NCBI RefSeq assembly: GCF_003182255.1
Contig: NZ_QGTQ01000011.1
Coordinates: forward strand, 1-64,000
Length of the DNA stretch: 64,000 bases
DNA from: Paenibacillus cellulosilyticus
GTDB taxonomy: Bacteria > Bacillota > Bacilli > Paenibacillales > Paenibacillaceae
Reading direction: 5' to 3'
The notes under the pieces are model-generated. The model searched no databases. It saw only the letters and a program-made list of their open reading frames with translations, and was not told the origin of the DNA. The translations under genes and the position numbers were made by a program. Positions within the stretch are counted from its first letter, which is position 1. The number at the start of each line of letters is the position of its first letter. Positions 27,661-37,233 of the stretch are shown here, in pieces.

Positions 27661-29466
27661 CTACAACTGCAGCTGCTTCAGGTTGTAGAACTCGCCTTTG
27701 CTGGCCATCAACTCGTCGAAGGTGCCGACTTCGACGATGCGGCCCTGCTTCATGACGGCGATGCGGTCGGCGTCGCGAATCGTGGAGAGGCGGTGGGCGA
27801 CGATGAACGTCGTCCGGCCTTTGATGAGCTGCTGCATCGCCTTTTGCACATGATGCTCCGATTGGTTATCGAGCGCGGAAGTCGCTTCATCGAGAATGAT
27901 GACGCGCGGGTCGCGGATGAGTGCGCGAGCGATCGCGATGCGCTGGCGCTGACCGCCGGACAGCTTGCCGCCGTGCTCGCCCACCATCGTATCGAGGCCG
28001 TCGGGCAGCCGCTCGATCATTTCGGTCAAGTTTGCCATCTCAACAACGTGCCGCACCTGTTCGTCGGTAATATCGCGCAAGCCATACGTAATGTTGTCCC
28101 GAATCGAGCCTGAGAACAGGATCGTCGTCTGCGGCACGACCGACAGCCGTTTCCGATATGTCGTCAGGTCAACGGCAGACAGGTCGACCCCATCAACAAG
28201 CACCTGTCCCGCCGTTGGCGTCAAGAAGCCAGTGACGAGATTGAGCACCGTCGACTTGCCTGCACCCGACTCGCCGACGAAGGCGATACATTCGCCTGCC
28301 CGAACATCAAGCGTTACGCCGTCGAGCACATGATGCTCATTGCCCGGATAAACGAGCTTTACATCACGGAACGAGAAGGAACCATCGACGTCGGGAAGCT
28401 TCATTTTGCCCGTGTTGTCCTCGATCTCAGGCGAACGAAGAATTTCGCGAATGGAATGGATAGACTCGAAGCCCTTCGCAATGTTCGGATACACGTTCAG
28501 CAGCGCCGTAATCGAACTAAGAATCATGCTGAAAAAGCCCTGATACATAACGACGTCGCCAACTGGAATGTCACCTTTGTAAGCGAGATAAATCGTGAAC
28601 AGCAAGCAGCACACTTGGAACAGCTGGAACAGCACCCAGTTCGACGACCCGAAGAACGCCTCCGTAATATCGAGTCGGTAGCCTTTGCCCTGCAGCTTGC
28701 GGAGCGTAGAATCCATGCGATCGATCTCGATCTTCTCCAGACCGTGTGCGCGAGTTACCGGAATCATCTCGACCATCTCGGATACTCGCGAGGACATTTG
28801 CTCGATTTCTCGGCGGAAGTCTTTGTTCGTGCTGCGGATTTTGCGGCGGAATAAGTAAATGATCAGCACCGATGCTGGGATCGTCATCAGGAAGAACATC
28901 GACACCGTCCAGCTGTTGCGCGCCGTCAACACAAAGGCAACGATGACGTTAATGATCGACGGGAGAAAAGAAAGCATCAGCTGCTTCGACAAGCCCTCGA
29001 TCGCTTCCGCGTCACGAAGCACCTTCGACTGCAGCTTTCCTGCCTGTAGCTCGCGGTGATAGTTAATCGACAGCTGCTGCAGCTTGCGCACGAGCGCGCT
29101 TCGCAGACCCGCTTCAACATGCCGGACCGCGCGGCTCATGAACGATATGTAGTAATGCTGCGTTGGAATGTTTTGAATGATGGAAATTCCGAGCACAATA
29201 AAGTTAATCCACAGCTCTCTCGTCGAGTGCGCCGACGGATTCGTTGCAATGTTGATCATGTTCGCCGTAACGATCGGCAGGACGAACACCGGTGAATGCT
29301 TGATCATGAAGAAGACGAGCGAAATTGCAAGGTAATGCAAATTGCCTTTGTACAACGTCAGCAGAAAGCGAAGCGGACTCTGGCTCTGCTCTTTCGCTGC
29401 AGCTTCGAACGTATGCTCATAATCGACGGTTGGTGCAGCCGGATTTGCTGCTGCCATTTTACTCAC
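27661..29466 (-). CDS. ABC exporter with fused membrane and ATPase domains
   Basis: 601 residues. Six membrane helices (about 40-330) are followed by a nucleotide-binding domain with Walker A GESGAGKST, signature LSGGQRQRIAIARAL, Walker B VIILDEATSALD and switch His in VAHRLST. The half-transporter layout implies a homodimer, or a heterodimer with a partner outside the window. GTG at 29466 stands ten bases behind AAAGGA and is preferred to the 29514 and 29457 alternatives. Multidrug or lipid export is typical of the class; no substrate can be assigned. Confidence 0.9.
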   Translation of the reverse strand: MSKMAAANPAAPTVDYEHTFEAAAKEQSQSPLRFLLTLYKGNLHYLAISLVFFMIKHSPVFVLPIVTANMINIATNPSAHSTRELWINFIVLGISIIQNIPTQHYYISFMSRAVRHVEAGLRSALVRKLQQLSINYHRELQAGKLQSKVLRDAEAIEGLSKQLMLSFLPSIINVIVAFVLTARNSWTVSMFFLMTIPASVLIIYLFRRKIRSTNKDFRREIEQMSSRVSEMVEMIPVTRAHGLEKIEIDRMDSTLRKLQGKGYRLDITEAFFGSSNWVLFQLFQVCCLLFTIYLAYKGDIPVGDVVMYQGFFSMILSSITALLNVYPNIAKGFESIHSIREILRSPEIEDNTGKMKLPDVDGSFSFRDVKLVYPGNEHHVLDGVTLDVRAGECIAFVGESGAGKSTVLNLVTGFLTPTAGQVLVDGVDLSAVDLTTYRKRLSVVPQTTILFSGSIRDNITYGLRDITDEQVRHVVEMANLTEMIERLPDGLDTMVGEHGGKLSGGQRQRIAIARALIRDPRVIILDEATSALDNQSEHHVQKAMQQLIKGRTTFIVAHRLSTIRDADRIAVMKQGRIVEVGTFDELMASKGEFYNLKQLQL

Positions 29467-29782
29467 GATGCATCTATCCTTTCCTCTGCACATTGCATGG
29501 ATGTACAGGCACATTATTTCAAGTTAGGAAACCAGAACTAATCGTATGGGAATCGATGCCGACTGTAAATGGCGCCGAACGGCTGCAGCAAGGCATATTG
29601 CCGCATATCCGGCCGTATGACCGCTTCCTCACCTCTAAACATTCGATTATGGCATGATTTCACCGCATTAAGCGGAATGTTATGCCATTTACAACAATTT
29701 GGCCAAGCATACTTGTCCCCGTATTCAAATCCCGCGGCTAATTGTAACATTTGGCAGCTCATACAAAAGAGTTGCCATCTAT
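29467..29782. other. Gap between the exporter and the ArsR operator
   Basis: About 315 bases, no supported gene. It contains a long imperfect hairpin at about 29649-29686 (TGGCAT...ATGCCA arms with CCGC/GCGG inside) without a T tract on either side. Divergent promoters should lie here but I cannot assign them firmly. Confidence 0.4.
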
Positions 29783-29814
29783 ATCGCTATATCGTAATAT
29801 TGCGATATAGCGAT
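29783..29814. promoter_or_regulatory. 32-bp palindromic operator before the arsR-type gene
   Basis: ATCGCTATATCG and CGATATAGCGAT are perfect 12-base inverted arms around TAATATTG, itself nearly symmetric. The site ends 64 bases upstream of the ArsR-family ATG, where an autoregulatory operator would be expected. Confidence 0.75.
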
Positions 29815-29877
29815 TGATGCACGATGTAAAACGTAAGACCATTTTTATCACATCTCGCTCAGGAGGCGATGATTACA

Positions 29878-30171
29878 ATGGAACCAGATTTTCAGCAGTA
29901 CTACGACAAGGCTGAGCTGCTCAAAGCGTTGGCGCACCCCGTCAGGCTGTGTATTGTACATGGTTTACTCGAGAAAGGGCTGTGCAATGTTTCCTACATG
30001 CAGCAGTGCTTGTCCCTGCCGCAATCGACGATCTCGCAGCATCTAGGAAAACTGCGCACTGCAGGCATTATTGAAGCGGAACGAGCAGGACTCGAGGTCC
30101 ACTATCGCATTAAGAATGACCGAATCAAGAAGCTGATTGAAGCGCTCGCGATTCCATCAACTGGAGCGTAA
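29878..30171 (+). CDS. ArsR-family regulator, probably of sulfur metabolism
   Basis: 97 residues with an ArsR winged helix: LLKALAHPVRLCIVHGLLEK, then the recognition helix LPQSTISQHLGKLRTAGII and the wing. Cys at about 25, 36 and 44 could serve redox or persulfide sensing, as in SqrR/BigR relatives, although the Cys spacing is not identical to those proteins. The start is the ATG eleven bases from AGGAGG; the nearer ATG at 29869 almost touches the ribosome site. It precedes a sulfur-transfer flavoprotein by 98 bases and follows a strong palindrome, suggesting that it represses both genes until reactive sulfur species appear (inference). Confidence 0.85.
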   Translation: MEPDFQQYYDKAELLKALAHPVRLCIVHGLLEKGLCNVSYMQQCLSLPQSTISQHLGKLRTAGIIEAERAGLEVHYRIKNDRIKKLIEALAIPSTGA

Positions 30172-30269
30172 CGACGAATATCACACATACTCGTTTGACC
30201 CGCATTATTTTCACCAATCTCACCAAACACATCAATGACATTACTCAACACATACATCAGGAGGACATC

Positions 30270-32861
30270 ATGACAAAAAAACAACGTGTTGTTATCGTAG
30301 GCGGCGTTGCAGGAGGCGCTTCGGCTGCTGCCCGGCTGCGTCGTCTAGATGAGCATGCCGAAATTATTATGCTGGAGAAAGGTGAACATATCTCGTTCGC
30401 GAACTGCGGTCTGCCGTACCATATCGGTGGTACGATTCAAGACCGCGGCAAGCTGCTCGTACAGACGCCTGAAGCGATGCGTCAGCGATTCGGCATCGAC
30501 GTTCGAACGGAAAGCGAAGCGACGGCGATTAATACGGCGAAAAGTGAAGTGACAGTACGCCAAGCGGATGGCTCAACCTACATATTGAGCTATGATTCGC
30601 TGGTGCTGTCGCCAGGCGCTAAACCGCGTCGCCCTGCGATTGAAGGTCTCCACAACTGCCGCAGCGTCTACTCGCTTCGCAGCCTGCGTGATATGGACCG
30701 GATTATGAGCCATATGGAATTGAATCCTACCCAGCACGCAGTTGTGATCGGCGGCGGCTTTATCGGTGTCGAGACGGCCGAAAATCTTCGCGAACGCGGC
30801 CTCGACGTGACGATCGTGCAGTCGGGACCACATATCCTAGCGCCTTTTGACTCGGAGATGGCGGTGCTGTTGGAGCAAGAACTGGAGCATCGCGGCGTAG
30901 CACTGGCGCTGAATGCATCCGTTACGCGCATGCGTGAAGCAAGCAGCGGCGAAACCGTTGTTACGCTGAATGATGGTACGGAGCTTCGCGCGGGTATCAT
31001 CCTGATGGCCACTGGCGTTAAGCCAGATACAGGCTTCCTCGCAGGAAGCGGCATTAACGTAGGCGCGGACGGGCATATCATCGTCGATCATCAGATGCGC
31101 ACGAGCGCTGCGAATGTGTACGCCGTTGGTGATGCGGTTATGACGACGCACCGGATTTCGGGACAGCGTACAGCGATCCCACTCGCGGGTCCTGCTAACA
31201 AGCAAGGCCGGATTGTTGCTGACGTCATCGCAGGATTAAAGACGACTTATAAAGGTACGCAAGGCACGTCTATCGTCAAAGTGTTCGAGCTAACCGGCGC
31301 ATCGACCGGTCTTAATGCACGTGAGCTGAACAAGCTTGGCATTCCGTTCCATGCGGTTCATCTGCATCCGCAGCCGCATGCTTCCTACTACCCTGGCGGC
31401 TCGCCCATGTCGCTGAAGCTGCTGTTCCGGCAGGACGGCCGAGTGCTCGGCGCCCAGGCGGTCGGTTACGGCGGTGTCGATAAACGGATTGACGTGATCG
31501 CGACCATTATCCGTCTCGGCGGTACGGTATCGGATCTGACGGAGCTGGAGCTTGCGTACGCGCCACCGTACTCATCGGCGAAGGATCCGGTTAATATGGC
31601 TGGCTATATGGCGGAAAATATTTTGACCGGCATGACCGATGTTTATCATACCGATAACTTGCCGGAGCGCGACCCGGCAACGACGATGCTGATTGACGTG
31701 CGGACACCGCTGGAATTCGGCAACGTCTCGATTCCAGGCGCAGTCAACATCCCTGTGGACGAGCTTCGCGATCGGCTCGGCGAGCTTGATGCGAGCAAGA
31801 CGATATGGGTATTTTGCCAAGTGGGCCTGCGTGGTTATACAGCTTCTCGTATTCTGGCACAACGCGGCTTCCATGTGCGCAATCTGTCCGGCGGCTACCG
31901 AACGTACAAGGCGACGATGTTCAAACCGCAGAAGCCGGGACAACAACGTGCTGATTCAGACGCAGCAAACCCTAACGGCTCCGTTAGCCAAACAACCATT
32001 ACGCCAAGCAGCAAGAGCAATGCAGAAGAGAAAGGTGCAGTGATCAGCATGGTGAACGGAACGCCAGCTGCGAAGACAGCTGGCACGAATACGATTGAGA
32101 AGCTGGATGCATGCGGGCTGTGCTGCCCTGGTCCACTCATTCAGGTGAAGGAGCGGATCGATCGGCTCACGGATGGCAGTACGCTTGAGGTGAGTGCAAC
32201 CGATCCAGGCTTCTACGAGGACATTCGCGCATGGTGCGAAATGACGGGCAATGAGCTCGTCAACATTCAGAAGGAAGCCGGTACGATTCGCGCTTCGATT
32301 CGCAAAGGGCTGGCGTCAGCTGGTGCTGCTGCTGAAGTGGCTGTGGCTCAATCCACAGCTTCGGGCTTACCGGCTGCTGCAGCACCTCCCAAGGACGGTG
32401 CAACATTCATCGTCTTCGATGGCAGTCTGGATAAAGCGATCGCCTCCTTCATTCTCGCGAACGGCGCAGCTGCTGCCGGCAAACCTGTCACAATGTTCTT
32501 CACCTTCTGGGGGCTGAACATGCTGCGCAAATCGTCGCCGCCATCGGTACAAAAGTCAGTCGTTGAGCGAATGTTCGGCTGGATGATGCCGCGCGGTTCC
32601 AAGAAGCTGCCGCTGTCTACGATGCAGATGATGGGGATCGGTCCCAAGATGATTCGTGCCGTCATGAAAAGTAAAAACATTGCCTCGCTCGAGGAACTGA
32701 TGGAATCGGCGAAGCGCCAAGGCGTCGAAATCGTCGCCTGCCAAATGTCGATGGACGTCATGGGCATCAAACGCGAGGAGCTGATCGACGGCATTACGGT
32801 CGGCGGCGTTGGTTATTATCTCGGCCAAGCCAATAAGGCGGGAACGAACTTATTTATTTAA
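30270..32861 (+). CDS. CoA-disulfide reductase fused to rhodanese, TusA and DsrE-like domains
   Basis: 863 residues in four modules. Residues 1-450 are a pyridine-nucleotide-disulfide oxidoreductase with FAD motif GGVAGGASAAARLRR, the CoA-disulfide-reductase Cys46 in SFANCGLPYH, NAD motif VIGGGFIGVETAENL and a second FAD motif VYAVGDAV. Residues 465-550 are a rhodanese with active Cys516 (VFCQVGLRGYTA). Residues 609-680 are TusA-like with LDACGLCCPGPL. Residues 710-863 are a DsrE-like domain (FIVFDGSLDKAIASFILANG) with Cys824. The layout suggests reduction of CoA persulfides or polysulfide and relay of sulfane sulfur along Cys residues in one chain. RBS CAGGAGG precedes ATG at 30270. Confidence 0.93.
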   Translation: MTKKQRVVIVGGVAGGASAAARLRRLDEHAEIIMLEKGEHISFANCGLPYHIGGTIQDRGKLLVQTPEAMRQRFGIDVRTESEATAINTAKSEVTVRQADGSTYILSYDSLVLSPGAKPRRPAIEGLHNCRSVYSLRSLRDMDRIMSHMELNPTQHAVVIGGGFIGVETAENLRERGLDVTIVQSGPHILAPFDSEMAVLLEQELEHRGVALALNASVTRMREASSGETVVTLNDGTELRAGIILMATGVKPDTGFLAGSGINVGADGHIIVDHQMRTSAANVYAVGDAVMTTHRISGQRTAIPLAGPANKQGRIVADVIAGLKTTYKGTQGTSIVKVFELTGASTGLNARELNKLGIPFHAVHLHPQPHASYYPGGSPMSLKLLFRQDGRVLGAQAVGYGGVDKRIDVIATIIRLGGTVSDLTELELAYAPPYSSAKDPVNMAGYMAENILTGMTDVYHTDNLPERDPATTMLIDVRTPLEFGNVSIPGAVNIPVDELRDRLGELDASKTIWVFCQVGLRGYTASRILAQRGFHVRNLSGGYRTYKATMFKPQKPGQQRADSDAANPNGSVSQTTITPSSKSNAEEKGAVISMVNGTPAAKTAGTNTIEKLDACGLCCPGPLIQVKERIDRLTDGSTLEVSATDPGFYEDIRAWCEMTGNELVNIQKEAGTIRASIRKGLASAGAAAEVAVAQSTASGLPAAAAPPKDGATFIVFDGSLDKAIASFILANGAAAAGKPVTMFFTFWGLNMLRKSSPPSVQKSVVERMFGWMMPRGSKKLPLSTMQMMGIGPKMIRAVMKSKNIASLEELMESAKRQGVEIVACQMSMDVMGIKREELIDGITVGGVGYYLGQANKAGTNLFI

Positions 32862-32875
32862 TCTTTTATATCGGA

Positions 32876-32902
32876 GGAGCAGCGGCCGCGCTGCTCCTTT
32901 TT
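32876..32902 (+). terminator. Intrinsic terminator of the sulfur-transfer operon
   Basis: GGAGCAGCG-GCCG-CGCTGCTCC is a perfect nine-pair stem followed by TTTTT, 14 bases after the stop codon. Confidence 0.92.
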
Positions 32903-33020
32903 GCTATACTCCAAAATCTGGACGACCGTACTTTACCTATTTTATTCTGATTGCCGCAACCCTACATGCCGTGATCTCGTCTATTGTGCATGAAAAGCTT
33001 TTATGGAAAAGGTGGTAGGT

Positions 33021-34367
33021 ATGATGAAAAACAAACGAACACTCAGCACTTCCCTGCTGTCGTTGACCATCGCTCTGTCTCTGATCTTATCGGCTTGCTC
33101 CAGCCAAGGAGGAACCGCTAATTCTAATCCTTCTACCAGTGACAACCCTGGCACGGTAGTCACTACGCCGTCCGACGACCAGTCAGGCTCAGCAACGGGT
33201 AATGGCTCATCTGGTTCCGTTGATAACGGTCAGCCGTCTGGAACGACGGATACCTCTTCCCCATCGACTGGGACAAACAATGGCGCTTCCACTGGGTCTG
33301 GGTCTAGTTCTGGTTCCGGGTCTGACGCTGCAGCTACTCCGATCTCGACTTCCGCTTCGACGATAACGAATGTGACGGCTCTCCGCCTTGTCGATGCGAA
33401 TTCCGGCTGGCTTGGCGGCAGCGGTCAGATCGCGTTTACGAAAGACGGGGGCAAGACATGGAAGGTTCAATATCGGGGGTCAGTTGATATTCACCAGATT
33501 TTCGCGCTCAACGCATCGAAGGTATGGGCTGTCCTCGGCAGTGAATCGAGCGCATCTTGGAATTTGATCAGCTCGACGGATGGCGGCGCTCACTGGAAGA
33601 ATGCAGGCACTGTACCGGGCGGGTCATTCCTGCACTTTACAAGTGATAAGGTTGGTTTCTCAGGCAGCTATATGACGGAGGATGGCGGAGCTACTTGGAA
33701 AGAGTTTGCCGAACCAGCCAATATCGTCGGTGAAGCTTATTACCATGACGCCGCTAATGGCTGGGCCGTGCAGTTTGACAATGGCAAATATAATTTCCTT
33801 CATACATCAGACGGCGGAGTTACGTGGACAACCGTCATGTCCCGCACAACAGAAGCTTCAGTAACAGGCAGCGTCATCCGCTCTGCTGGCGCAAACGACG
33901 CTTGGATTGAGCTGAAAGGCGAATCTGGCATGACGCAGACGTCTTATGTGCTGTTCCATACAACAGATGGCGGCAAAAACTGGCTGCCAGCCGTTGTCCA
34001 TAACACCGCCGGTGCAGGTCCAGCTCCAGGCTTCACCAATAATGACACGAGCTACTTCGGCGGTACGGGCAGCACCCCAGGCGAGCTGTACGTCGTCAAT
34101 TCGCAAATCGCCTACATGGGTGGACGCTGCATGGCTTGTGACAATGCCAACACGATTATGGAGACGACGGACGGCGGCAAAACATGGGCGGTTCGCAAAG
34201 ACCAATTCACAGGGTACGGCAATCAGGTCATTGCTGCAACTGATGCGAAGCATTTGTGGCTGATCACGAACGACTTCTCTTCGTCCTCCGTCCTGTACAC
34301 GACAGCTGATGGCGGCAAGAAATTCAGTACCATTCATAAATTCGCGAAGCCGAAGACGGCGCAGTAA
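33021..34367 (+). CDS. Lipoprotein with Asp-box (BNR) beta-propeller repeats
   Basis: 448 residues. A lipoprotein signal peptide with lipobox LILSAC is followed by a Gly/Ser/Thr/Asn-rich flexible linker to about residue 108. A beta-propeller with seven Asp-box-like motifs follows: TKDGGKTWK, STDGGAHWK, TEDGGATWK, TSDGGVTWT, TTDGGKNWL, TTDGGKTWA and TADGGKKFS. The pattern matches YCF48-like or sialidase-type propellers, but sialidase catalytic residues are not apparent. The adjacent ATG-ATG at 33021 follows GGTGGTAGGT; the upstream ATG at 33003 has no ribosome site. Probably a cell-surface binding or scaffold protein. Monocistronic. Confidence 0.85.
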   Translation: MMKNKRTLSTSLLSLTIALSLILSACSSQGGTANSNPSTSDNPGTVVTTPSDDQSGSATGNGSSGSVDNGQPSGTTDTSSPSTGTNNGASTGSGSSSGSGSDAAATPISTSASTITNVTALRLVDANSGWLGGSGQIAFTKDGGKTWKVQYRGSVDIHQIFALNASKVWAVLGSESSASWNLISSTDGGAHWKNAGTVPGGSFLHFTSDKVGFSGSYMTEDGGATWKEFAEPANIVGEAYYHDAANGWAVQFDNGKYNFLHTSDGGVTWTTVMSRTTEASVTGSVIRSAGANDAWIELKGESGMTQTSYVLFHTTDGGKNWLPAVVHNTAGAGPAPGFTNNDTSYFGGTGSTPGELYVVNSQIAYMGGRCMACDNANTIMETTDGGKTWAVRKDQFTGYGNQVIAATDAKHLWLITNDFSSSSVLYTTADGGKKFSTIHKFAKPKTAQ

Positions 34368-34391
34368 GAAATGGGTTTTCCCGATAAGCAG

Positions 34392-34438
34392 AAAAACGAC
34401 CGCATGCAGCTTGAGTAAGCTGTGTGCGGTCGTTTTGT
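34392..34438. terminator. Shared bidirectional terminator
   Basis: AACGACCGCA-TGCAGCTT-GAGT-AAGCTGTG-TGCGGTCGTT forms a long stem with A5 before it and TTTTG after it. It sits between the converging Asp-box and MFS genes and can end both. Confidence 0.9.
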
Positions 34439-34451
34439 TTGTGTATAAAAA

Positions 34452-35687
34452 TTATTTGCCTGCTTTGCTCCGATCTCTCGGCAGCAAGAACGCCAGGAAG
34501 CCGAGCAGCGGCAGGAAGCTCGCGAACGTCATCATGTCCGCGCGGCCCATCATAAGCGACAGCTTGCCGAGCGCAACGGCGCCAACGGCGCCCATGCCGA
34601 AAGCAAGACCTGTAATTAGACCGGATGCCATGCCGATATTACCTGGCAGCAGCTGCTGCGCGTATACAACGGTGACGGAGAAACCGGACTGCAGAATAAG
34701 TCCTGTTAAGAAGATAACCGGATAAATCCAGAACTGAGGCAAATGCGGCAAAATAAGTGCGAACGGTGCAGCTCCGGCGACGGACAGCACAATCATTTTT
34801 TTCAGACCAATCTTGTCTGCCAGTACTCCACCGAAGAACGTGCCAATAACGCCAGCCGCCATGTACAGGAAGACCGGAATTTGCGCCGCCTTCTTGGACA
34901 AGCCATACTCATCCTCCGCGAAGAACTGGTAGAACGTTGTGACGCCCGAGAAATACCAGGAACGTGCGAATACGATCAACACAAGCAGCGTCAGTGCCCA
35001 AGCAACCATCCGTTTCGTAGGTGCAATCGTGGAAACAGTCGAATCGGCCGCCCCGCCACCTCTACGCTGCGGCCTACCTTGCGTCCGCAACTGCGTACGG
35101 TACCACGGTGCGACGCGTGCCAACAGCACAATCGCTATAGCAGCAATAATGGTGCCCCATATTGCGCCATGCTGTCCGAGCGGTATGAAGATGAAGATCG
35201 TCATGAGCGGCGCTAGCATCTGGCCGAAGTTGCCGCCGACCTGATAGATCGACTGCGCTAACCCTTTACGGCCGCCAGCTGCAAAATGCACAACCCTCGA
35301 CCCTTCGGGATGAAATACAGCAGAACCTAAGCCAATGAGTACGACGCCACCGAGAAGCGTCCAGAAGCTTGGCGCATACGCAAGGATGATCATGCCAATA
35401 AAGCTAAGCCCCATGGCCACAGGCAGCATGAATGGCATCGGCCTGCGGTCCGAGAATTGGCCGACGAGCGGCTGCATGACGGATGACGTCATATTAAGCG
35501 TAAAGACGATCCAGCCAAGCTGGACATCATTGAGCGTGAGCGAATCCTTAATAACAGGGAATAATGCCGTTACGACAGCTTGCATCGCATCGTTCAACAG
35601 ATGGGACGCGCTGATTGCGAACAAAATCGAATAGATCGTAGCTGTGCCAATCGTCCTTATTCGGCCGGCATCGGCGGCGTGTGACAT
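34452..35687 (-). CDS. MFS transporter, fosmidomycin-resistance (Fsr) type
   Basis: 411 residues with 12 membrane helices. The N-terminal SASHLLNDAMQAVVTALFP phrase, the DRRPMPF loop between helices 2 and 3, and PEGSRVVHFAAGGRKGLAQS (about 125-145) are characteristic of the Fsr branch of the major facilitator superfamily, which exports fosmidomycin and other small molecules. A Gly/Arg-rich loop between the two halves is normal. ATG at 35687 stands nine bases from AAGGAG, whereas the ATG at 35696 abuts it. Confidence 0.9.
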   Translation of the reverse strand: MSHAADAGRIRTIGTATIYSILFAISASHLLNDAMQAVVTALFPVIKDSLTLNDVQLGWIVFTLNMTSSVMQPLVGQFSDRRPMPFMLPVAMGLSFIGMIILAYAPSFWTLLGGVVLIGLGSAVFHPEGSRVVHFAAGGRKGLAQSIYQVGGNFGQMLAPLMTIFIFIPLGQHGAIWGTIIAAIAIVLLARVAPWYRTQLRTQGRPQRRGGGAADSTVSTIAPTKRMVAWALTLLVLIVFARSWYFSGVTTFYQFFAEDEYGLSKKAAQIPVFLYMAAGVIGTFFGGVLADKIGLKKMIVLSVAGAAPFALILPHLPQFWIYPVIFLTGLILQSGFSVTVVYAQQLLPGNIGMASGLITGLAFGMGAVGAVALGKLSLMMGRADMMTFASFLPLLGFLAFLLPRDRSKAGK

Positions 35688-35887
35688 GTGCAGCATCTCC
35701 TTCTTTTCAGTTCCAGAACTGGATTGTAACAGGGTTCGTTCGTACGGTTCCTATGCTATTGGACGATACCACAGGTATGGGGTGATGACAACTATATAAA
35801 AGAAAGTAAATGGTATATACACCCAAAAGTTTATCGGTCATAATGGAATTGAAAATGTGGCAAAAAGAAGCGGAGGTATTCTATACA

Positions 35888-36913
35888 ATGACCCTTTCTC
35901 TTGCAACGCCTTACGAGCTAGGCGGATTGAAGCTGAACAATCGTATTGTTATGCCGCCCATGTGCCAATATTCCGCAATCGGCAAAGATGGCATGCCAAC
36001 GGACTGGCACTACGTTCACTACGTATCCCGCGCAGTTGGCGGTACCGGCCTTATTATTATCGAGATGACCAACATCGAGCCGGATGGCCGGATTTCGGAT
36101 CAATGTCTTGGCCTCTGGTCTGACGAGCATATCCCAGCTTTCGCCCGGATGGTCGAAGGCATGCAGCAGCACGGCTCCAAGGTATCGATTCAAATCGCGC
36201 ATGCCGGACGCAAATCGACTTGTGCGGAAGTTCCCGTCAGTTCTTCGAATCAAGCATTCAGCGATCAATATAAACAACCTCGCGCATTGACGACGGACGA
36301 GGTGAAGCGGATGGTTGAGCAATACCGCGACGCAGCAGTCCGCGCAGTCAAAGCCGGCGTAAACTCCATTCAGCTGCACGGTGCACACGGCTATCTCATT
36401 CACCAATTCCACTCGCCAAGCATCAACAACCGAACGGACGAGTACGGCGATGATCCAACCCGCTTCGGCGTTGAAGTCATTCAGGCTGTACGGAGTGCTA
36501 TTCCTTCTGGCATGAACCTTCAGATCCGCGTATCGGCGGTCGACTATGGCGTCGGCGGATATGATGTGAATTACGGAATCGAGGTTTGCCAAAAGTATGC
36601 GGCCGCAGGCGTCGATCTGCTCGACATCTCGACTGGCGGCGGCGTGTCCGTCAATGCACTGCCACCCAACATCGGCCCGGGCTACCAGCTCCCGGTTGCC
36701 CGCGCAGTGAAACAGGCAATCGGCCTCCCGGTCATCGCCGTCGGCCTCCTCGATGAGCCGAAACTCGCGCACGCCGCGCTCGTAAACGGTGATTGCGACC
36801 TCGTCGCAGTCGGACGCGGCATGCTGCGCGATCCATATTGGGCGCTGCATGCACTGCAGGCGACTGGCACGAAGCCAGCCGCGCCGAAGGCGTATGAGCG
36901 CGGATATCTGTGA
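35888..36913 (+). CDS. namA: NADPH dehydrogenase, old yellow enzyme of YqjM type
   Basis: 341 residues, an FMN TIM barrel. Cys26 in MPPMCQYS is the flavin-tuning Cys found in the YqjM subgroup. The substrate-binding His pair is in SIQLHGAHGYLIHQF (about 162-176), and the C-terminal VGLLDEPK and VAVGRGMLRDPYW segments bind the FMN phosphate. The enzyme reduces activated C=C bonds, nitro compounds or nitrate esters using NADPH and helps in electrophile detoxification (family knowledge). ATG at 35888 follows GGAGG at eleven bases; the upstream in-frame start at 35810 has none. Monocistronic with its own terminator. Confidence 0.93.
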   Translation: MTLSLATPYELGGLKLNNRIVMPPMCQYSAIGKDGMPTDWHYVHYVSRAVGGTGLIIIEMTNIEPDGRISDQCLGLWSDEHIPAFARMVEGMQQHGSKVSIQIAHAGRKSTCAEVPVSSSNQAFSDQYKQPRALTTDEVKRMVEQYRDAAVRAVKAGVNSIQLHGAHGYLIHQFHSPSINNRTDEYGDDPTRFGVEVIQAVRSAIPSGMNLQIRVSAVDYGVGGYDVNYGIEVCQKYAAAGVDLLDISTGGGVSVNALPPNIGPGYQLPVARAVKQAIGLPVIAVGLLDEPKLAHAALVNGDCDLVAVGRGMLRDPYWALHALQATGTKPAAPKAYERGYL

Positions 36914-36918
36914 GAATA

Positions 36919-36935
36919 GGGGCTTCGCCCCTTTT
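36919..36935 (+). terminator. Short intrinsic terminator after namA
   Basis: GGGGC-TTC-GCCCC followed by TTTT, five bases past the stop codon. The stem is short but GC-only. Confidence 0.75.
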
Positions 36936-37191
36936 GACCCCGATGGTTTTCTGATAATGAAGAATTCTACCCACCTAAATCCTCCCTGCTAGGGAGGACC
37001 CCATGGGACTCCCGTCCCCTGGACCCCGGAAGGAGAAACGTGGGATGAGCAGGGGCGCGGGTAACATTACTGAGTGCTAAGAGTCGCGTGCCCCTATGGG
37101 GCAAGCTTACTTTTGGCTTTTGGTGCGGAACCCTGGAACTTCGCGTTTACCTTATGGGGGTTAACTTTCAGTGCTAGAAGATGTGTTCCAA
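36936..37191 (+). other. Gene-free GC-rich segment, possible untranslated RNA
   Basis: No supported reading frame. It contains several small complementary blocks (CCTCCCTGCTAGGGAGG near 36980; GGGACTCCCGTCCC near 37004; CCCCTATGGGG near 37092) and is followed by a very strong plus-strand terminator that serves no gene. It may encode a structured RNA. I could not match it to a known RNA class. Confidence 0.3.
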
Positions 37192-37233
37192 ACAGAAAGA
37201 AGCGCTGCTCAGCAGCGCTTCTTTCTGTTTTTG
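37192..37233 (+). terminator. Very strong orphan terminator
   Basis: ACAGAAAGAAGCGCTGCT and AGCAGCGCTTCTTTCTGT are perfectly complementary around a single C, followed by TTTTTG. namA already has its own terminator and no further plus-strand gene lies upstream. The following stretch to 37555 holds no gene that I can support. Confidence 0.8.
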
